Positions 43,244 through 51,021 of a stretch of DNA of 64,000 bases are shown here, one piece after another. The position numbers were made by a program, and so were the translations under genes. Source of the DNA: Streptomyces griseoaurantiacus (GTDB lineage: Bacteria; Actinomycetota; Actinomycetes; Streptomycetales; Streptomycetaceae); NCBI GenBank assembly GCA_014656015.1, contig BNBP01000025.1, positions 23,493 to 87,492 on the forward strand. Reading direction: 5' to 3'. The notes below the pieces were generated by a model that saw only the letters and a program-made list of their open reading frames with translations, did no database searches and was not told where the DNA came from. Within the stretch, counting starts at the first letter, position 1. Every line of letters begins with the position of its first letter.

Positions 43244-43636
43244 ATGAGTGAAGCCCCCGACCCGGAGGTCGTGGAGCTCGCGACCAGGATCTTCGACCTC
43301 GCCCGGCGGGGCCGCACCGAAGAGCTCGTCGCGTACGTCGACGCGGGCGTCCCCGCCGACCTCACCAACGACCGCGGCGACTCCCTCGTGATGCTCGCCG
43401 CCTATCACGGCCACGCCGGCGCGGTCCGCGCGCTGCTGGAGCGCGGCGCCGAGGCCGACCGCGTCAACGACCGCGGCCAGACCCCCCTCGCGGGGGCGGT
43501 CTTCAAGAACGAGCGCCAGGTGATCGAGGTCCTGCTGGCCGCCGGCGCCGACCCGAGCCAGGGCACGCCGTCCGCCGCCGACACCGCCCGGATGTTCGGC
43601 CGGACCGAACTTCTCGTGCTCTTCGGCGCCAACTGA
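43244..43636 (+). CDS. ankyrin-repeat protein
   Basis: A 130-aa protein built of about three ankyrin repeats: VPADLTNDRGDSLVMLAAYHGHAGAVRALLERGA is one and VNDRGQTPLAGAVFKNERQVIEVLLAAGAD the next. AAAGGTG precedes the ATG at 43244; GTG 43241 is an alternative. Likely a cytosolic protein-protein adaptor. The HEAT-repeat gene follows 350 nt later. The first 20 residues form a helix that may cap the repeat stack. Confidence 0.9.
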   Translation: MSEAPDPEVVELATRIFDLARRGRTEELVAYVDAGVPADLTNDRGDSLVMLAAYHGHAGAVRALLERGAEADRVNDRGQTPLAGAVFKNERQVIEVLLAAGADPSQGTPSAADTARMFGRTELLVLFGAN

Positions 43637-43988
43637 CGGTAATCTCCTGGCCATTCGGGACGAGGGCCGCACCGGCCCGCGCCGTCCCGGACGCGACAGG
43701 ACGCCGAACGACGGGGGAGGCGGCACCGGGCCGCCGGAAATACGGTCGCGGCAGCAGGACCAGCGAGCCATCATGACGTCGTGATTCACGGACGCGACGG
43801 CTGGGCAGGTGTTGCCGCACCGCGCGGACCGTGACCGGTCCGCATGGGCCACCGACGAGAGGCAGAGGAAGATGGTTCACAGCAAGCAAGAGACGGCGGG
43901 CGCTCCGACGTGTTGTCACGCGGCCAGGTAACCCAGGCACCACGGTTGCACCCCGGTTGCGTCGACGCTTGATGTGAGGCTGTTTCCC
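43637..43988 (+). other. 352-nt intergenic region with a mini-ORF
   Basis: The only coding candidate is a 19-codon ORF at 43872-43931, described separately. The rest has no supported gene or terminator. Confidence 0.6.
43872..43931 (+). CDS. candidate Cys-Cys leader peptide
   Basis: The ORF encodes MVHSKQETAGAPTCCHAAR then TAA. GAGGAAG lies just before the ATG. It has GTT, CAA, GCT and two consecutive TGT codons, which are rare in Streptomyces. It lies 57 bases ahead of the HEAT-repeat gene. The Cys-Cys pair near the end suggests a cysteine-responsive leader peptide; this is a hypothesis. Confidence 0.5.
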   Translation: MVHSKQETAGAPTCCHAAR

Positions 43989-45410
43989 ATGTTCGATCCG
44001 GTCATAGCGCCCAGCGGTACGCTGCTCGGCCTGCTCCAGCGGGGCCGCGGCGACGGCACACTGCACGCGCTCACCGCCCCGCGCGCCGAGGCGCTCGAGG
44101 CACTGAACCACTGCGTGCTGCGCGACCCACGCCACGACTGGCAGGTGGAGAACCGCTCCCTCTACTACGCCCGCCTCTACCTCGACCTCAACGGAGAACT
44201 CGACGCCGTCGAGGCCCACCTCTTCGAACCCGAGGACGTCCTGAACACCGAGGAGTCCCGTACCGGGCTCGCCCTCGCCGTCCTCGGCCACCTCGCCTCC
44301 TACGGCAGGCGGGACGCCCTCGCCCTGCTGCGCCGTTACGCGGCCATCGGCAGCAACTGGGCCTGGGCCCTGGACGAGCTGGCGCTGCGCGACGAGGACG
44401 AGGCGCTGCGCGCCCTCGCCGCCCCCGTGCTCGCCCGCTTCCCGGCCGGTCCCGAGGGCGAGGCCGAACTCGCCGCCGCCGTGCGCGACGCCTTCGAACC
44501 CCGGCCCTGGCGGCTGTGGGCCGAGGACCCCCGCCCTTCCGTCGCCACCCGGGTGCGCGCCGCCCAGGAGGCCGGCAGCTTCGACCGCTGGCAGCGGCAG
44601 CTCCGCCCCTCCGGGCCCCGCCCCGGCTGGAGCGTGCGGGCCGTGTTCGACTGGGCCCAGGAGGGCCTCGACCGCGGCGCCGCCCTCCATGTGCCCGCCG
44701 CGCGCTGCCTGAGCGCCGTCGCCGGGCCCGAGGACCGGCCCGAGATCGTGCACGCCGCCCGCCACGGCGGCGACGGCGCCCGCTGCACCGCCCTGCGTTA
44801 TCTGGCCGACGCCGGCGATCCCGCCCTCCTCGACCTGGTCGAGGCCGCCGTCGCCGACGGCGGCACCCTCGTCGCCGAGGCCGCCGTCGCCGCCTTCGAA
44901 CGGATGCGCGGCGCCGTCGCCGTCACGCGGGCGCGCGGCTGGGTCCACCGGCCCGACCTGCTCGGCGCCGCCGCCGGCCGCATGCTCGCCTGCCACGGCG
45001 GGGCACAGGACAAGGACCTGGTGCTCGCCGCCCTGCGTGAGGCCGTGCGCGGCGAGGGACCCGACGCGCCGACCCTGTGGACCCTGGTGGACGGCGCCGG
45101 ACGCCTCGGCATCGACTGCGCGGCCCCCGTTCTGCGGCACGTCTACCGCGAGACCGCCTCCTCCCACCTGCGCGGCCGGGCCGCCCGCGCCCTGGCCGCC
45201 ACCGACCCCTCCTTCGCCACCGGCTTCGCCGTCGAGTGCCTGTGGGACTGCGAGGAGACCACCCGCGAACTCGCCGCCCGGCACGCCGAGACCGGTGACG
45301 TGCGGGTCGTCGAACGCCTGCGCCGCCTCGCCGCCGATCCGGCGGAGGAGGCCGAGGTACAGACCGCCGTCCGCAGCCGCATCGGACCGGAGGGCCCCCG
45401 CCGGGTGTGA
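43989..45410 (+). CDS. HEAT/PBS-lyase repeat protein
   Basis: A 473-aa mostly helical protein. Repeats of about 30 residues, for example LALAVLGHLASYGRRDALALLRRY and ARCTALRYLADAGDPALLDLVEAAV, continue to SHLRGRAARALAATDP. The ATG 43989 has GTGAGG nine bases upstream. Such proteins act as scaffolds or as lyase-type chaperones; no enzymatic motif is seen. It is preceded by the ankyrin gene, and the two repeat proteins may work together. Confidence 0.85.
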   Translation: MFDPVIAPSGTLLGLLQRGRGDGTLHALTAPRAEALEALNHCVLRDPRHDWQVENRSLYYARLYLDLNGELDAVEAHLFEPEDVLNTEESRTGLALAVLGHLASYGRRDALALLRRYAAIGSNWAWALDELALRDEDEALRALAAPVLARFPAGPEGEAELAAAVRDAFEPRPWRLWAEDPRPSVATRVRAAQEAGSFDRWQRQLRPSGPRPGWSVRAVFDWAQEGLDRGAALHVPAARCLSAVAGPEDRPEIVHAARHGGDGARCTALRYLADAGDPALLDLVEAAVADGGTLVAEAAVAAFERMRGAVAVTRARGWVHRPDLLGAAAGRMLACHGGAQDKDLVLAALREAVRGEGPDAPTLWTLVDGAGRLGIDCAAPVLRHVYRETASSHLRGRAARALAATDPSFATGFAVECLWDCEETTRELAARHAETGDVRVVERLRRLAADPAEEAEVQTAVRSRIGPEGPRRV

Positions 45411-45457
45411 GAGGACCCCGCGGAGTCCCGGGCTCCGGAGCCCGGGCGGCCCCCGCC

Positions 45458-46327
45458 TCAGCGGTGCCGCACCGCCACGAAGCGGACCGGGGTGCCCGGG
45501 GCGGCCTGGGCCGCGGCCGGCAGGTCGGCGGGGCGGACGACCGCGAGCACCGGGTAGCCGCCGGTGGTCGGATGGTCGGCCAGGAACACCACCGGGTGGC
45601 CGTCCGGCGGCACCTGCACCGCGCCGAGCACCATGCCCTCGCTGGGCAGCTCCCCGGACAGCGCCCGCTCCAGGGCGGGCCCCTCCGTACGCAGCCCGAT
45701 GCGGTTGCTCGCGGAGGACACGCGATAGGCGCGCGTGGTGAACGTGCGCACCGCACGCGCGGTGAACCAGTCCTCGCGCGGCCCGAGCGTGACCCGCAGC
45801 ACGAGCTCGGCGGGCGGCGCCGGCTGCGGCACGAGGTCCACGCGGGCCGGCGCACCGACCGGCCGGCCCAGGGGGAGCACCGCGCCGGCCGTGAGCGGCG
45901 GCGGGCCGAGCCCGGACAGCAGGTCGGTGGAGCGGCTGCCGAGCACCGACTCGACGGCCACCCCGCCGGAGACGGCGACATAGGCGCGCACCCCGGACCG
46001 AGCGGCCCCGATGTCCAGCAGGGCGCCCCCCGGCACCCGGAACGGGGCACCCCAGGGCGCCGGACGGCCGTCCACCGAGACCGGGCAGGGGGCGCCGCCC
46101 ACCGCCACGGTGACCGTCGCCCGTGGTCGCACGGCACAGCCGTCGAGCGTCGTCTCCAGGACCGCCGCGGCCGGCTGATTGCCGACCAGGCGGTTGACGA
46201 GGGCCGCCGCGGGCACGTCCAGGGCGCCCGAGCGCGGCACCCCGAGGTGGGCGTGGCCGGGCCGCCCGAGGTCCTGCACGGTGGTCAGCGCCCCGGGGCG
46301 GACGACGGCGAGGGCGCGGTCGCTCAT
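45458..46327 (-). CDS. pxpC: 5-oxoprolinase subunit C (biotin-dependent carboxyltransferase-like)
   Basis: A 289-aa protein of the KipA/PxpC family. VVRPGALTTVQDLGRPGHAHLGVPRSGALD at the N-terminus, RVSSASNRIGLR in the middle and GYPVLAVVRPADLP near the end are signatures. It is the last gene of the operon MFS-cyclase-pxpA-pxpB-pxpC. With PxpA and PxpB it cleaves 5-oxoproline to glutamate using ATP. Its ATG overlaps the pxpB stop. Confidence 0.93.
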   Translation of the reverse strand: MSDRALAVVRPGALTTVQDLGRPGHAHLGVPRSGALDVPAAALVNRLVGNQPAAAVLETTLDGCAVRPRATVTVAVGGAPCPVSVDGRPAPWGAPFRVPGGALLDIGAARSGVRAYVAVSGGVAVESVLGSRSTDLLSGLGPPPLTAGAVLPLGRPVGAPARVDLVPQPAPPAELVLRVTLGPREDWFTARAVRTFTTRAYRVSSASNRIGLRTEGPALERALSGELPSEGMVLGAVQVPPDGHPVVFLADHPTTGGYPVLAVVRPADLPAAAQAAPGTPVRFVAVRHR

Positions 46328-46971
46328 GACGGCCCCACCGCGCCGTCCCCCCGGCCGGTCACCGGGACGAGGCGCACCCGGGCCCCCGGGCTCAGCAGCG
46401 AGGCCGGGACCCGCGTGTGGTCCCACAGGACGACGTCCGTCGTGCCGATGAGCTGCCAGCCGCCCGGCGAGGCCCTCGGGTACACCCCCGTGTAGGGCCC
46501 GGCCAGCGCGACCGAACCCGCCGGGACCGCCGTGCGCGGGGTCGGCCGGCGCGGCACGTCGTACGCGGGCGGCAGCCCCGTCAGATAGCCGAAGCCGGGG
46601 GCGAAGCCGCAGAAGGCGACCCGGAAGTCGGCCGCGGAGTGGATCCGCGCCACCTCGGTCTCCGGCACACCCCACAGCGCGGCGACGTCCGGCAGATCGG
46701 GCCCGTCGTACCGCACGGGGATCTCGATCGCCTCCTGCGTGCGGGTGGCGACCGGCGGCACCTCCCAGCCGGGCAGTTCGGCCGCGAGCCGGCCGGGCTC
46801 GTCCAGGCCGTCGAGGAGGACCGTGCGCGCGGCGGGCACGATCTCCCGCACCGTCAGCGCGCCCGCGGCCCGGCGGCGCAGCAGCTCCGCGTGGAGGGCC
46901 TGGGCCGCCTCGCCGGAGTCCAGTTCCACCAGCAGGGCCCGGTCGCCGACGGGCAGCGCCCGCACCGTCAT
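46324..46971 (-). CDS. pxpB: 5-oxoprolinase subunit B (KipI family)
   Basis: A 215-aa protein. VGDRALLVEL at the start, FCGFAPGFGYLTGLP in the middle, and RRPTPRTAVPAGSVALAG are the KipI/PxpB family marks. It forms the core ATP-dependent 5-oxoprolinase with PxpC; historical KipI is a kinase inhibitor in Bacillus. It overlaps pxpA and pxpC by four bases each. The FGYLTGL loop is the conserved part of the active site. Confidence 0.93.
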   Translation of the reverse strand: MTVRALPVGDRALLVELDSGEAAQALHAELLRRRAAGALTVREIVPAARTVLLDGLDEPGRLAAELPGWEVPPVATRTQEAIEIPVRYDGPDLPDVAALWGVPETEVARIHSAADFRVAFCGFAPGFGYLTGLPPAYDVPRRPTPRTAVPAGSVALAGPYTGVYPRASPGGWQLIGTTDVVLWDHTRVPASLLSPGARVRLVPVTGRGDGAVGPS

Positions 46972-47720
46972 GCGAACGCCTCCACCCGTACGCCGGCCTC
47001 CTCCAGCCGTGCTCGCACCCGGCGGGCCAGCTCCACCGCGCCCGGGGTGTCGCCGTGCAGGCACAGCGAGCGCGCCCGCACCGGGATGCGGCGCCCCGAC
47101 AGCGTGGTCACCTCGCCCTCGCGGGCCAGCCCCAGGGACCGTTCGACCACCGTGTCCGGCTCCGTAAGGACCGCGCCCTCGTGTCCGCGCGGCGCCAGCG
47201 TGCCCTCCTCGGTGTAGGCGCGGTCCCCGAACGCCTCGGTGACGGTGGGCAGACCGGCCTTCGCGGCGGCCGCCAGGAACCGTGAGCCGGGCAGCCCGAG
47301 CACCGGGAGCGCGGCGTCGGCGAGGAGCACGCCCTCGACCACCGCCGCGGCCTGCTCGCCGTCGTGCACCACCCGGTTGTAGAGCGCGCCGTGCGGCTTC
47401 ACGTAGGCCACGCGCGCGCCCGCCGCCCGGGCGAACACCTCCAGGGCGCCGATCTGGTAGGCGACCTCGGCGGCCAGCTCCTCGGCCGGTACCTCCATCG
47501 CGCGCCGCCCGAAGCCGGCGAGGTCGCGGTAGGACACCTGGGCGCCGATGCGGACGCCCCGCTCCGCCGCCAGCGCGCACACCCGGCGCATGGTGGACGG
47601 GTCCCCGGCGTGGAAGCCGCAGGCCACGTTGGCGCTCGTGACGACCGACAGCAGGGCCGCGTCGTCGGTGAGCCGCCAGCGGCCGAAGCCCTCGCCGAGA
47701 TCCGCGTTCAGGTCGATCAT
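46968..47720 (-). CDS. pxpA: 5-oxoprolinase subunit A (LamB/YcsF family)
   Basis: A 250-aa protein with the YcsF/LamB signature MIDLNADLGEGFGRW, the ANVACGFHAGDP motif and the YVKPHGALYN stretch. It opens the pyroglutamate ring in concert with PxpB and PxpC. ATG 47720 follows GGAGAGA. The gene begins the overlapping pxpABC block, separated from the cyclase gene by 48 nt. Confidence 0.95.
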   Translation of the reverse strand: MIDLNADLGEGFGRWRLTDDAALLSVVTSANVACGFHAGDPSTMRRVCALAAERGVRIGAQVSYRDLAGFGRRAMEVPAEELAAEVAYQIGALEVFARAAGARVAYVKPHGALYNRVVHDGEQAAAVVEGVLLADAALPVLGLPGSRFLAAAAKAGLPTVTEAFGDRAYTEEGTLAPRGHEGAVLTEPDTVVERSLGLAREGEVTTLSGRRIPVRARSLCLHGDTPGAVELARRVRARLEEAGVRVEAFA

Positions 47721-47768
47721 GTTCTCTCCTGCCCGGGGGCCGGTGACCGGCCCCCGGCTCTCCGGGTT

Positions 47769-48590
47769 TCAGGCTACGCGGTACTGCTCGTCGCGGGCGT
47801 CCGTGAGGAACATCTGCCCCGGGGCGTGGGTGAGCGCGAACGGCGGCCGGGAGGCCATGACGGCCGCCTGCGGGGTCACCCCGCACGCCCAGAACACCGG
47901 GATGTCGCGCGGCCGCAGCCCCACCGGCTCCCCGAAGCCGGGCCGGGCGAGGTCCTCGATGCCGAGCACCGCGGGGTCCCCGCAGTGCACCGGGCTGCCG
48001 TGCACCGCCGGGAGCAGGCTGGTCTCCCGGATCGCCGCCGAGAGGTGCTCGGGCTGGACGGGGCGCATGGAGACCACCATCGGGCCGTGCAGCCGCCCGG
48101 CCGGACGGCACTGCCGGTCCGTCACGTACATGGGCACGTTGCGGTCCTGTTCGATGTGGCGGAGCGGGACCCCGGCCTTCGCCAGCGCCGACTCGAAGGT
48201 GAAGCTGCAGCCGATCAGGAACGACACCAGGTCCGCGCGCCAGTACGCGGTGACGTCCGTGGGCTCGTCCACCAACTCGCCGTCCCGCCACACCCGGTAG
48301 CGCGGCAGATCGGTCCGCAGGTCCGCGCCCTCCGCGAGCACGGTGGCCGGGGAGCCGGCGTCCGTGACGTCGAGGACCGGGCAAGGCTTCGGGTTGCGCT
48401 GGCAGAACAGCAGGACGTCGTAGGCCCAGTCGGCGGGGACGGAGATCAGATTGGCCTGGGTGTGCCCGAAGGCGACGCCCGCGGTGGGGCCGGCGAGCCC
48501 CGCGCGGAAGCGGGCGCGCGCGGTGGCCGGGCTCCACGCGTGGGCGTGCGGTTCGAGAGCGGTCACGGGGCGGTCCTGGGTGCGGTTCAC
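47769..48590 (-). CDS. DUF1445 putative hydro-lyase / D-glutamate cyclase-like protein
   Basis: A 273-aa protein with the DUF1445 signatures GHTQANLISVP, FLIGCSFTFESAL and WACGVTPQAAV. A mammalian homologue converts D-glutamate to 5-oxo-D-proline; the bacterial annotation is hydro-lyase. GTG 48590 has AAAGGAA nearby and overlaps the MFS stop. Between an MFS carrier and pxpABC, it likely supplies or interconverts 5-oxoproline. Confidence 0.9.
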   Translation of the reverse strand: MNRTQDRPVTALEPHAHAWSPATARARFRAGLAGPTAGVAFGHTQANLISVPADWAYDVLLFCQRNPKPCPVLDVTDAGSPATVLAEGADLRTDLPRYRVWRDGELVDEPTDVTAYWRADLVSFLIGCSFTFESALAKAGVPLRHIEQDRNVPMYVTDRQCRPAGRLHGPMVVSMRPVQPEHLSAAIRETSLLPAVHGSPVHCGDPAVLGIEDLARPGFGEPVGLRPRDIPVFWACGVTPQAAVMASRPPFALTHAPGQMFLTDARDEQYRVA

Positions 48591-49921
48591 CGCAGTTCCT
48601 TTCCACGCGTCTCCGGGAGCCCCAGCAGCGCGAGCGCCGCGAGGCCGTAGCCGAGGGCGCCGAAGACCAGCGCGCCGCCCACTCCCCAGCTGTCGGCGAG
48701 ATAGCCGACCAGGGTGGGGAAGACGGCGCCGACGGCGCGACCGGTGTTGTAGGTGAAGCCCTGGCCGGTGCCGCGCACCGCCGTCGGGTACAGCTCGCTG
48801 AGGTAGGAGCCGAAGCCGCTGAAGATGGCCGACATGCAGAAGCCGAGCGGGAAGCCGAGGATCAGCAGCAGCGTGTTGGCGCCGTCGGGGATGTGGGTGT
48901 AGGCGAGGACGCAGACCGCCGACAGCACGGCGAACAGCCAGATGTTGCGCCGGCGCCCGAGCCGGTCGGTGAGGTAGCCGCCGGTCAGATAGCCGGCGAA
49001 GGCGCCCGAGATGAGGAACGTCAGATACGAGCCGGTGCCGACCACCGACAGGCCGCGCTCCGACTTCAGATAGGTCGGCACCCAGGTGGCCAGTGTGTAG
49101 TAGCCGCCCTGGACGCCGGTGGAGAGCAGTCCCGCGAAGACGGTCGTGCGCAGCAGCCCGGGCTCGCCCGCGGTACCCGGCCGGAAGATCGCCGCGAACG
49201 AGCCCTTCTCCGTGCTCTCCCGGCGGACGGCGGCCGCCTCGGGCGCGTCCTGCACCCGGCGCCGCACCCACAGCACGAGCAGCGCGGGCAGCGCGCCGGT
49301 CCAGAACATCACGCGCCAGGCGAGGTCGTCGCCCGCGAAGGAGAAGACCAGCGTGTAGACGAGGACGGACAGTCCCCAGCCGACGGCCCAGGAGCTCTGG
49401 ATCGCGCCCAGGGTGCGGCCCCGGTGCCGGGCGCTCGCGTACTCGGCGACCAGGATCGCGCCGACCGCCCACTCGCCGCCGAAACCGAGCCCCTGGAGCC
49501 CGCGGAAGAGCAGCAGGGTCTCGTAGTTGGGCGCGAAACCGCAGGCCACGGTGAAGACCGCGTACGTGACCACGGTGATCATCAGCGCCTTGACGCGGCC
49601 GATCCGGTCGGCGACGACACCCGCGACGGCGCCGCCGACCGCGGAGACCACCAGGGTCACGGTGGTGATCAGTCCGGTCTGGCCGCTGTCCAGGCCGAAG
49701 TAGGCGGCCAGGGCCACCATGCTCAGCGGGAGGGTGAAGTAGTCGTAGGAGTCGAGCGCGTAGCCGCCGAACGCGCCCCCGAAGGCGCGCCGGCCGCGCG
49801 GTCCGAGGGCGCGCCAGAAGGCGAGCGGACCCTCGTCGGCCACCGGGGTGCCGGTGGCGTGTCCTTCGCCGGGGCGGGGGTCCGTGGTGGAGGGGGCGCG
49901 GGAGGGAGGAGTCGTGCTCAT
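48587..49921 (-). CDS. MFS transporter (sialate/aromatic-acid-like), 5-oxoproline operon
   Basis: A 444-aa 12-TM carrier with DSYDYFTLPLSMVALAAYFG at helix 1, ADRIGRVKALMI at loop 2-3, GFGGEWAVGAILVAEY in helix 4 and YLTDRLGRRRN in the second half. It belongs to the metabolite:proton symporter branch. ATG 49921 follows GAGG. It leads the operon and overlaps the DUF1445 gene, so import of 5-oxoproline or a glutamate derivative is likely by context. Confidence 0.9.
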   Translation of the reverse strand: MSTTPPSRAPSTTDPRPGEGHATGTPVADEGPLAFWRALGPRGRRAFGGAFGGYALDSYDYFTLPLSMVALAAYFGLDSGQTGLITTVTLVVSAVGGAVAGVVADRIGRVKALMITVVTYAVFTVACGFAPNYETLLLFRGLQGLGFGGEWAVGAILVAEYASARHRGRTLGAIQSSWAVGWGLSVLVYTLVFSFAGDDLAWRVMFWTGALPALLVLWVRRRVQDAPEAAAVRRESTEKGSFAAIFRPGTAGEPGLLRTTVFAGLLSTGVQGGYYTLATWVPTYLKSERGLSVVGTGSYLTFLISGAFAGYLTGGYLTDRLGRRRNIWLFAVLSAVCVLAYTHIPDGANTLLLILGFPLGFCMSAIFSGFGSYLSELYPTAVRGTGQGFTYNTGRAVGAVFPTLVGYLADSWGVGGALVFGALGYGLAALALLGLPETRGKELR

Positions 49922-50075
49922 GGGCACCTCGCGGTAAGGGGACGGAGAGTGCGATGGAGCGGGTGGAGCGAGTGGAACGGCCGAGCGGCTGGAGCGGTCG
50001 AGCGGTCGAACGGGCCGGGCGAGGGAGTCGAACAGCGGGCCGGGCGGTGCGTGCCCTCGGGGGCCGCTACTCAGG

Positions 50076-50105
50076 AAGGTAGAGGATCGTTCAACGATCC
50101 TTCAA
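50076..50105 (-). promoter_or_regulatory. promoter of the 5-oxoproline operon overlapped by an operator
   Basis: On the minus strand TTGAAG (50100-50105) and TACCTT (50076-50081) are 18 bases apart. The palindrome at 50083-50101 fills the spacer and abuts the -35. Confidence 0.6.
50083..50101. promoter_or_regulatory. FadR/GntR-type operator AGGATCGTT-C-AACGATCCT
   Basis: A perfect 19-bp palindrome. Its core TCGTTCAACGA fits the FadR-subfamily consensus TNGTNNNACNA exactly. It lies 47 bp upstream of the GntR gene and inside the divergent operon promoter. Confidence 0.85.
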
Positions 50106-50147
50106 TACCTATGTCGCCTTGTTCTTGCACGTGATTGAATTCCGCCC

Positions 50148-50843
50148 ATGGCAGACCAGTTGACGCCGCTGGCCGAGGACCGCGCCCTCCTGGGCCGGAC
50201 CAGCACCGCCGAGCGGGTGGCGGACATCCTCAGAAGCCGCATCGCCGAGGGCTACTTCCCGCCCGGCACCCGGCTGTCCGAGGACAACATCGGCGGCGCG
50301 CTCGGCGTCTCCCGCAACACCCTGCGCGAGGCGTTCCGGCTGCTCACGCACGAGCGGCTACTGGTCCACGAGCTGAACCGGGGCGTGTTCGTACGGGTGC
50401 TGACCGTCGAGGACGTGGAGGACATCTACCGGGTGCGGCGGCTCGTCGAGTGCGCCGTCGTACGCGGCCTGGGCGCCCCGCCCTACGCCGTGGACGGACT
50501 CGCCGCGGCGGTGGAGGAAGGCACGGCGGCCGCCCGCGAGGGCGACTGGAAGGGCGTCTCCACCGCGAACATCCACTTCCACCGCGCCCTGGTCGCCCTC
50601 GCCGGCAGCGACCGCACGGACGAGGTGATGCGCAGCGTCTTCGCCGAACTCCGCCTCGCCTTCCACGTGGTGGACGACCCCCGCCGCCTCCACGAGCCCT
50701 ACCTCGCCCGCAACCGCCACCTCCTGGGCATCCTCCGGGCGGGCGAACGGGACCAGGCGGAACAACTCCTCGCCACCTACCTCGACGACTCCCGCGAGGG
50801 CCTGGTCGACGTCTACGCCCGCCGGGTGGCGGACGCGGTCTGA
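50148..50843 (+). CDS. GntR/FadR-family regulator of the 5-oxoproline operon
   Basis: A 231-aa protein: winged helix (RIAEGYFPPGTRLSEDNIGGALGVSRNTLREAFRLL) in residues 25-85, then an all-helical FCD ligand domain with FHRALVALAGSDRTDEVM and metal-type His residues near FHRAL and RNRHL. ATG 50148. The FCD subclass often binds carboxylic acids with zinc. It is divergent from the MFS-cyclase-pxpABC operon with a shared operator, so it should repress that operon until a carboxylate such as 5-oxoproline appears. Confidence 0.93.
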   Translation: MADQLTPLAEDRALLGRTSTAERVADILRSRIAEGYFPPGTRLSEDNIGGALGVSRNTLREAFRLLTHERLLVHELNRGVFVRVLTVEDVEDIYRVRRLVECAVVRGLGAPPYAVDGLAAAVEEGTAAAREGDWKGVSTANIHFHRALVALAGSDRTDEVMRSVFAELRLAFHVVDDPRRLHEPYLARNRHLLGILRAGERDQAEQLLATYLDDSREGLVDVYARRVADAV

Positions 50844-50865
50844 GGCCTGCCCCGCCAGGGATCGC

Positions 50866-50925
50866 GGGACGGCTTTCAGGCATGCCGTCCCTCCCGGGAC
50901 GGCCTCAGGCATGCCGTCCCGGGAG
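50866..50925. terminator. two tandem hairpins
   Basis: GGGACGGC...GCCGTCCC occurs twice: 50866-50891 and again with a 13-bp perfect stem at 50891-50925 (CTCCCGGGACGGC and its complement). The loops are near-identical, suggesting duplication. They separate the GntR gene from the SMC-like cluster. Confidence 0.75.
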
Positions 50926-50983
50926 CGGTCCCTTCCGGCCCCGCGCGCCGCGGCGGTGTCGTGAACGCGTCCCCGCGCACCGT

Positions 50984-51014
50984 TTGGCCCGTTGTCGGAC
51001 CCAGGACCTAGTCT
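50984..51014 (+). promoter_or_regulatory. leaderless promoter of the SMC-like cluster
   Basis: TAGTCT (51009-51014) ends seven bases before the GTG at 51022, and there is no Shine-Dalgarno sequence between. TTGGCC (50984-50989) is a possible -35 with a 19-base spacer. Confidence 0.5.
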
Positions 51015-51021
51015 GTGCACC

